Shown: positions 7,630-9,869 of the stretch, piece by piece
How positions within the stretch are numbered: position 1 is the stretch's first letter
Layout: each line of letters opens with the position of its first letter
Source: Lachnospiraceae bacterium
GTDB taxonomy: Bacteria > Bacillota > Clostridia > Lachnospirales > Lachnospiraceae
Direction of reading: 5' to 3'
Assembly: GCA_004556655.1 (NCBI GenBank)
Contig: SFGF01000097.1
Coordinates: 1 to 9,869, forward strand
Length of the DNA: 9,869 nucleotides
Notes under the pieces: model-generated
The model's input: the letters and a program-made list of their open reading frames with translations, nothing else
What the model was told of the DNA's origin: nothing
The model's database searches: none
Program-made: the position numbers and the translations under genes

Positions 7630-7866
7630 CTATTCTACTTTCTCCCAATTACTGAGCGGTTTATTAGAAGAAAAATTATATAAGCGTCGATACAGTACTC
7701 CATTTATTATTTTGTATTGATAGCCAATGGAATCCTTTCTGGAATCAATAGAATTTAGTGATGTAAGATTAGCGGATGATTCCACTGATGTAGCGAAAAC
7801 TGGGGTTTCTAACACGAACGAAGATGCAACTAATGTTGCAATAATTAAAAAAGCTGATTTTTGCAT
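7630..7866 (-). CDS. Small secreted protein of unknown function (78 aa)
   Basis: I do not recognise a characterised family. The 78-residue product has a textbook signal peptide: MQK, a hydrophobic core SAFLIIATLVASSFVL, then a likely cleavage site after TPVFA (about residue 25). The mature part would be about 53 residues: a Ser/Asn-rich linker followed by an aromatic, basic C-terminal block, YQYKIINGVLYRRLYN (about 49-64), ending in NWEKVE. It has no cysteine, so no disulfide or lanthionine structure is expected. AGGAG at 7873-7877 lies six bases upstream of the ATG on the minus strand, an excellent start site that argues for a real gene. It is on the same strand as, and 297 bp downstream of, the M56 peptidase gene. 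It could be the regulated output or the extracellular ligand of that regulatory pair, or an unrelated small exported protein. No terminator is obvious after its stop. Confidence 0.72.
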   Translation of the reverse strand: MQKSAFLIIATLVASSFVLETPVFATSVESSANLTSLNSIDSRKDSIGYQYKIINGVLYRRLYNFSSNKPLSNWEKVE

Positions 7867-7890
7867 TTCTTTCTCCTATTAATATGAAAT

Positions 7891-7944
7891 GGACTCTCGG
7901 AATCTCAAAGATCTATTTTATGCGGTTTTCGAGAGCCGTTTTTT
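7891..7944 (+). terminator. Hairpin with T-run, terminator-like on the + strand
   Basis: CGGTTT/GAGCCG (7923-7938, tight TCGA loop, two wobble pairs) is followed by six T at 7939-7944, an intrinsic-terminator shape read on the + strand. An alternative, larger pairing joins CTCTCG at 7894-7899 to CGAGAG at 7930-7935. On the minus strand this segment is the 5' leader of the small secreted protein gene and has no T-run on that side, so for that gene it would be a leader hairpin. No convincing + strand gene exists that it would terminate. Confidence 0.4.
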
Positions 7945-8163
7945 ATAAATTTTCCTCCTCTTTTCAAAAAATCTCTTGACAAAACATCCCAAAAATGTAA
8001 CACTCCATGATCTACTGCCTCCGCCTGTTCAGCAACTTGATGCGTGGGCTTGGGCTTTGTCAAAATCGTCTTCAACGAAAAATATTTAGTTTTCCAAAGT
8101 TCTATCGGCGTATGAATCTTGGTCGGAAGGTTCAAGATTCCGACGGAGATTCTATTGAAATAT
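7945..8163. other. Spacer between M56 peptidase gene and secreted-protein gene, with inverted repeats
   Basis: About 220 bases with noticeably more G and C than the flanking genes, mainly at 8010-8155. An imperfect hairpin, GAATCT..GTCGGA (8114-8127) and TCCGAC..AGATTC (8139-8152), pairs 12 bp plus one wobble around an 11-base loop. A second short inverted repeat, ACAT-N7-ATGT, lies at 7984-7998. The minus strand is open across the whole spacer (a frame of 111 codons from 8240 to 7905), but that frame starts inside the M56 gene and has no ribosome binding site. I treat it as noncoding or as a remnant of an inserted element. Confidence 0.45.
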
Positions 8164-9321
8164 TCATTTTGGATTAGAATAAACGGGTAAATCCATAAAT
8201 GTATCTGGAATTTCTTTAAGATTCCCCATATATTCACCATCTACGTATAAATCATAAGAACCATTATTAAAGATGAAAAAAGAATTATTATCATTCATAT
8301 AAAATACGTTCTCTCCATTTTCATCGTAATCAGGTAAGTTAAATGGTTCTATAACATATGAAAAAGAAAGAACAAAAAGGAAAACCATAGTGATAATGGC
8401 AGGTAAAGATCGGTATCTTGTGCATGGATTCAATATGAAGGAAAAACGTTGGATAATTTGTTTATTAGAACTAAATGTGCATAATGTACCCGCAGAAACA
8501 TTTTTACTCATATATTTTTGAGTATATTTTAACGTTTTGTGGATACCTGATAAGTAGCAAGCTTTTTCCTCCTTTGAGATATAATGGGAAACCCAATAAT
8601 CCACATATAATTCTTGTACATGGTGTAACAAACCAGGTAAAAATTTAAAAATAAAAATATTCCACCAGTGTATCACTAACGAAAGATCTAAAAGTAATTT
8701 GAAAGCCACATCATGATTTTTAATATGTAACAATTCATGAACAAAAATGCAGTATAACTCTTTCTCTGAAAAATCTATATCTGGAAGTAAAATATAATGA
8801 TGTATGATTCCAAATGATGCAGGCGTAGATATTGTATTAAGTTTTATTAATGTGCAATTTGGAGAAGTCTTAGGAAATACTGTCTGCAATGCATCAGAAA
8901 AAATTCGGGAAACTTGGGGTGATGAAGGGGAGTATATCTTACACAATTTTATTTGGTAAGATATGAAACCCGCCAATTTCATGACGAAAAGAATACCAGC
9001 AACAGAAAACCACACAAACAATATTAATGTTGAAATCGTAATTTGGTATTTATCATTATTTTGCAAAGGGTCTATGGTTATTCTCCCTATATTTTGTAAA
9101 AAGGGTAAAAAATCATCAGAAAAAAAAGTATGTGTTAAATGAAAGTAATAGAAATCGAAGGGAAGACAACTTCGCACAATGATAAATATACCTATTAAAT
9201 AGACCGTAAATATACCTATTTTTGAAATAAACTGATCTTTTTTTAGAATGATGTATAAAATACAAGTCAAAATAGTTAATGAAAAAGAACAAGCCAATAT
9301 AGAAGGAACCGAAATTTCCAT
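8164..9321 (-). CDS. BlaR1/MecR1-like M56 family membrane metallopeptidase, short form
   Basis: A 385-residue integral membrane zinc protease of family M56, the signal-transducing partner of BlaI-type repressors. Membrane segments lie at about 6-26, 35-50, 96-118 and 306-325. The cytoplasmic protease part has the zinc motif HELLH (195-199, in CIFVHELLHIKNHD) and the downstream ligand E237 in ELYVDYWV; STPASFG, typical of M56, precedes them. True BlaR1/MecR1 sensors (about 585-600 residues) carry a C-terminal penicillin-binding domain. Here only about 60 residues follow the last membrane segment (NGSYDLYVDGEYMGNL, ending SNPK), so beta-lactam acylation cannot be the signal. Start: a TTG at 9330 would overlap the repressor stop but sits only two bases after AGGAG (9333-9337); the ATG at 9321 with an 11-base spacing is preferred. 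Co-transcribed with the repressor gene just upstream, it probably inactivates that repressor on an unknown cell-envelope cue. Confidence 0.87.
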   Translation of the reverse strand: MEISVPSILACSFSLTILTCILYIILKKDQFISKIGIFTVYLIGIFIIVRSCLPFDFYYFHLTHTFFSDDFLPFLQNIGRITIDPLQNNDKYQITISTLILFVWFSVAGILFVMKLAGFISYQIKLCKIYSPSSPQVSRIFSDALQTVFPKTSPNCTLIKLNTISTPASFGIIHHYILLPDIDFSEKELYCIFVHELLHIKNHDVAFKLLLDLSLVIHWWNIFIFKFLPGLLHHVQELYVDYWVSHYISKEEKACYLSGIHKTLKYTQKYMSKNVSAGTLCTFSSNKQIIQRFSFILNPCTRYRSLPAIITMVFLFVLSFSYVIEPFNLPDYDENGENVFYMNDNNSFFIFNNGSYDLYVDGEYMGNLKEIPDTFMDLPVYSNPK

Positions 9322-9326
9322 AATAT

Positions 9327-9716
9327 TCAATTCTCCTGAATTATTTGATTGATAATATTTTCTAAAGTATTTAGAATATCTTGATTTAAATTTTTTTCAT
9401 TTGCAAGGCATGAACAATAATTCATAATACCTGAGGAAACATTGGGGCTTTCAACCAGATTTCCAATTAGCTGTTTTTGTTGATCATATTGTCTTTGAGA
9501 GATAGTTGGAGCATATGCTCGACCTGGACGAGTGACTGTTTTTACGATAGAATTCACTGTTAGATATTGCTTTTCCTCTAATATTAAAAGAAATTTTTTT
9601 GCAGTATTTCGTTTGATTTCAGGGTGTGATTTAGTAATGTCTGAGATGGTACAAGGATGCCCTATTTCCCAGATAGCGTACATAATTTGCTCCTCTTTTG
9701 GAGAAAGTAGTTGCAT
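9327..9716 (-). CDS. BlaI/MecI/CopY family transcriptional repressor
   Basis: A 129-residue cytoplasmic DNA-binding repressor of the penicillinase-repressor family (PF03965). The N-terminal winged helix is clear: LSPKEEQIMYAIWE (4-17), the CTISDI turn, and IKRNTAKKFLLILEEKQYL (about 34-52), followed by the wing with R-x-x-RAYAPTIS near residues 63-73. The C-terminal half (about 75-129) would form the dimerisation helices. The length matches BlaI/MecI (about 123-128). AAAGGA at 9724-9729 sits eight bases before the ATG at 9716. Five bases separate its TGA from the ATG of the M56 peptidase gene, so the two form one operon. By family precedent it should repress its own promoter and be inactivated when the M56 protein cleaves it; no cleavage site can be pointed to with confidence. 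Targets other than its own operon are unknown; the downstream secreted-protein gene is a candidate. Confidence 0.9.
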   Translation of the reverse strand: MQLLSPKEEQIMYAIWEIGHPCTISDITKSHPEIKRNTAKKFLLILEEKQYLTVNSIVKTVTRPGRAYAPTISQRQYDQQKQLIGNLVESPNVSSGIMNYCSCLANEKNLNQDILNTLENIINQIIQEN

Positions 9717-9752
9717 AATATTTTCCTTTCATTTTTTGTAAAAATAAAAATT

Positions 9753-9787
9753 ATTATATAAATGTATATTAATGATTAGGGTGTCAA
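9753..9787 (-). promoter_or_regulatory. Promoter/operator region of the repressor-peptidase operon
   Basis: On the minus strand TATAAT reads from 9758 to 9753, 37 bases before the ATG. A perfect TTGACA reads from 9787 to 9782, but the gap is 23 bases, too long for a standard pair, so either the -35 is poor or a different -10 (CATTTA, 9764-9759, 17 bases) is used. An imperfect dyad TATACATTTATATA (9770-9755 region) overlaps this -10 zone and contains the TACA half-site typical of BlaI/MecI operators. It is the best candidate operator, but the symmetry is incomplete. Confidence 0.4.
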
Positions 9788-9798
9788 AAGGTACACCC
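9779..9798. repeat. Short inverted repeat near the right edge
   Basis: GGGTGT (9779-9784) and ACACCC (9793-9798) form a six-bp inverted repeat around an eight-base loop. It contains the TTGACA of the minus-strand promoter region and divides the leftward operon from the + strand promoter at the edge. It might be an operator or the terminus of an element; the sequence is too short to tell. Confidence 0.35.
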
Positions 9799-9847
9799 AT
9801 GCGAACCTTGAAAATTTCATATAAAACAACAAATTCATGTCAGGAAA

Positions 9848-9856
9848 TGGTATAAT
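9848..9856 (+). promoter_or_regulatory. Extended -10 promoter reading out of the window
   Basis: TGGTATAAT is a perfect TATAAT with the extended TG motif. No good -35 lies 16-18 bases upstream, which is normal for extended -10 promoters. It would drive a + strand gene starting beyond 9869, divergent from the repressor operon. Confidence 0.45.
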
Positions 9857-9869
9857 GATCTCAGATTAT

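Noticed and set aside
7413..7655. 80-codon + strand frame as a gene
   Set aside because: No ribosome binding site, no recognisable domain, and its end overlaps the better supported secreted-protein gene on the other strand.
7976..8003. + strand promoter, TTGACA at 7976-7981
   Set aside because: No acceptable -10 at 16-18 bases (TAACAC at best), and it would only transcribe antisense to the M56 gene.
7905..8240. 111-codon minus-strand frame as a gene
   Set aside because: Its start lies inside the 3' end of the M56 gene, it has no ribosome binding site, and the residues match no family I can name; listed instead as a spacer or possible element remnant.
9328..9330. TTG start for the M56 gene overlapping the repressor stop
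   Set aside because: Only two bases separate it from AGGAG; the ATG at 9321 has a workable 11-base spacing and begins with a normal membrane-protein N-terminus.

Overview
The window looks like chromosomal DNA of a low-GC Gram-positive anaerobe of the Clostridia, most likely Lachnospiraceae (Blautia/Dorea/Mediterraneibacter-like). This rests on strong AGGAGG-type ribosome binding sites, A-rich leaders, a C_GCAxxG_C_C protein, a DUF1015 protein and a membrane-anchored L,D-transpeptidase with PG_binding_4-like repeats. The genus is inference; no rRNA or tRNA gene is present to fix it.

Left part (1-7008) is dense, ordinary and entirely on the + strand. A DUF1015 protein is followed 26 bp later by a small cysteine-rich C_GCAxxG_C_C protein. 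After a new promoter (about 1869-1897) comes glgB, the glycogen branching enzyme, with all three catalytic acids and an unusual Lys/Ala/Ser/Thr-rich tail. glgB overlaps a small MscS-type mechanosensitive channel by ATGA, and a strong terminator closes this operon at about 5174-5235. A single-gene unit follows: a good promoter (5315-5342), a roughly 225-nt leader holding three successive strong hairpins, and a membrane-anchored L,D-transpeptidase with an intact SHGC active site.

Right part (7009-9869) is visibly AT-richer and looks like accessory DNA. Positions 7009-7629 contain no gene I can recognise, only broken short frames. On the minus strand lie, in transcription order, a BlaI/MecI-family repressor (9716-9327), a BlaR1/MecR1-family M56 zinc metallopeptidase without the penicillin-binding sensor domain (9321-8164), a roughly 300-bp spacer of different character with inverted repeats, and a 78-residue protein with a clear signal peptide (7866-7630). 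Repressor and peptidase are almost certainly one operon; the small secreted protein is a plausible target or ligand of that pair, but this is inference.

The right edge (9779-9869) has an inverted repeat and an extended -10 promoter pointing out of the window.

The most interesting items are the minimal repressor/M56 peptidase/secreted-peptide arrangement and the long hairpin array in the L,D-transpeptidase leader.
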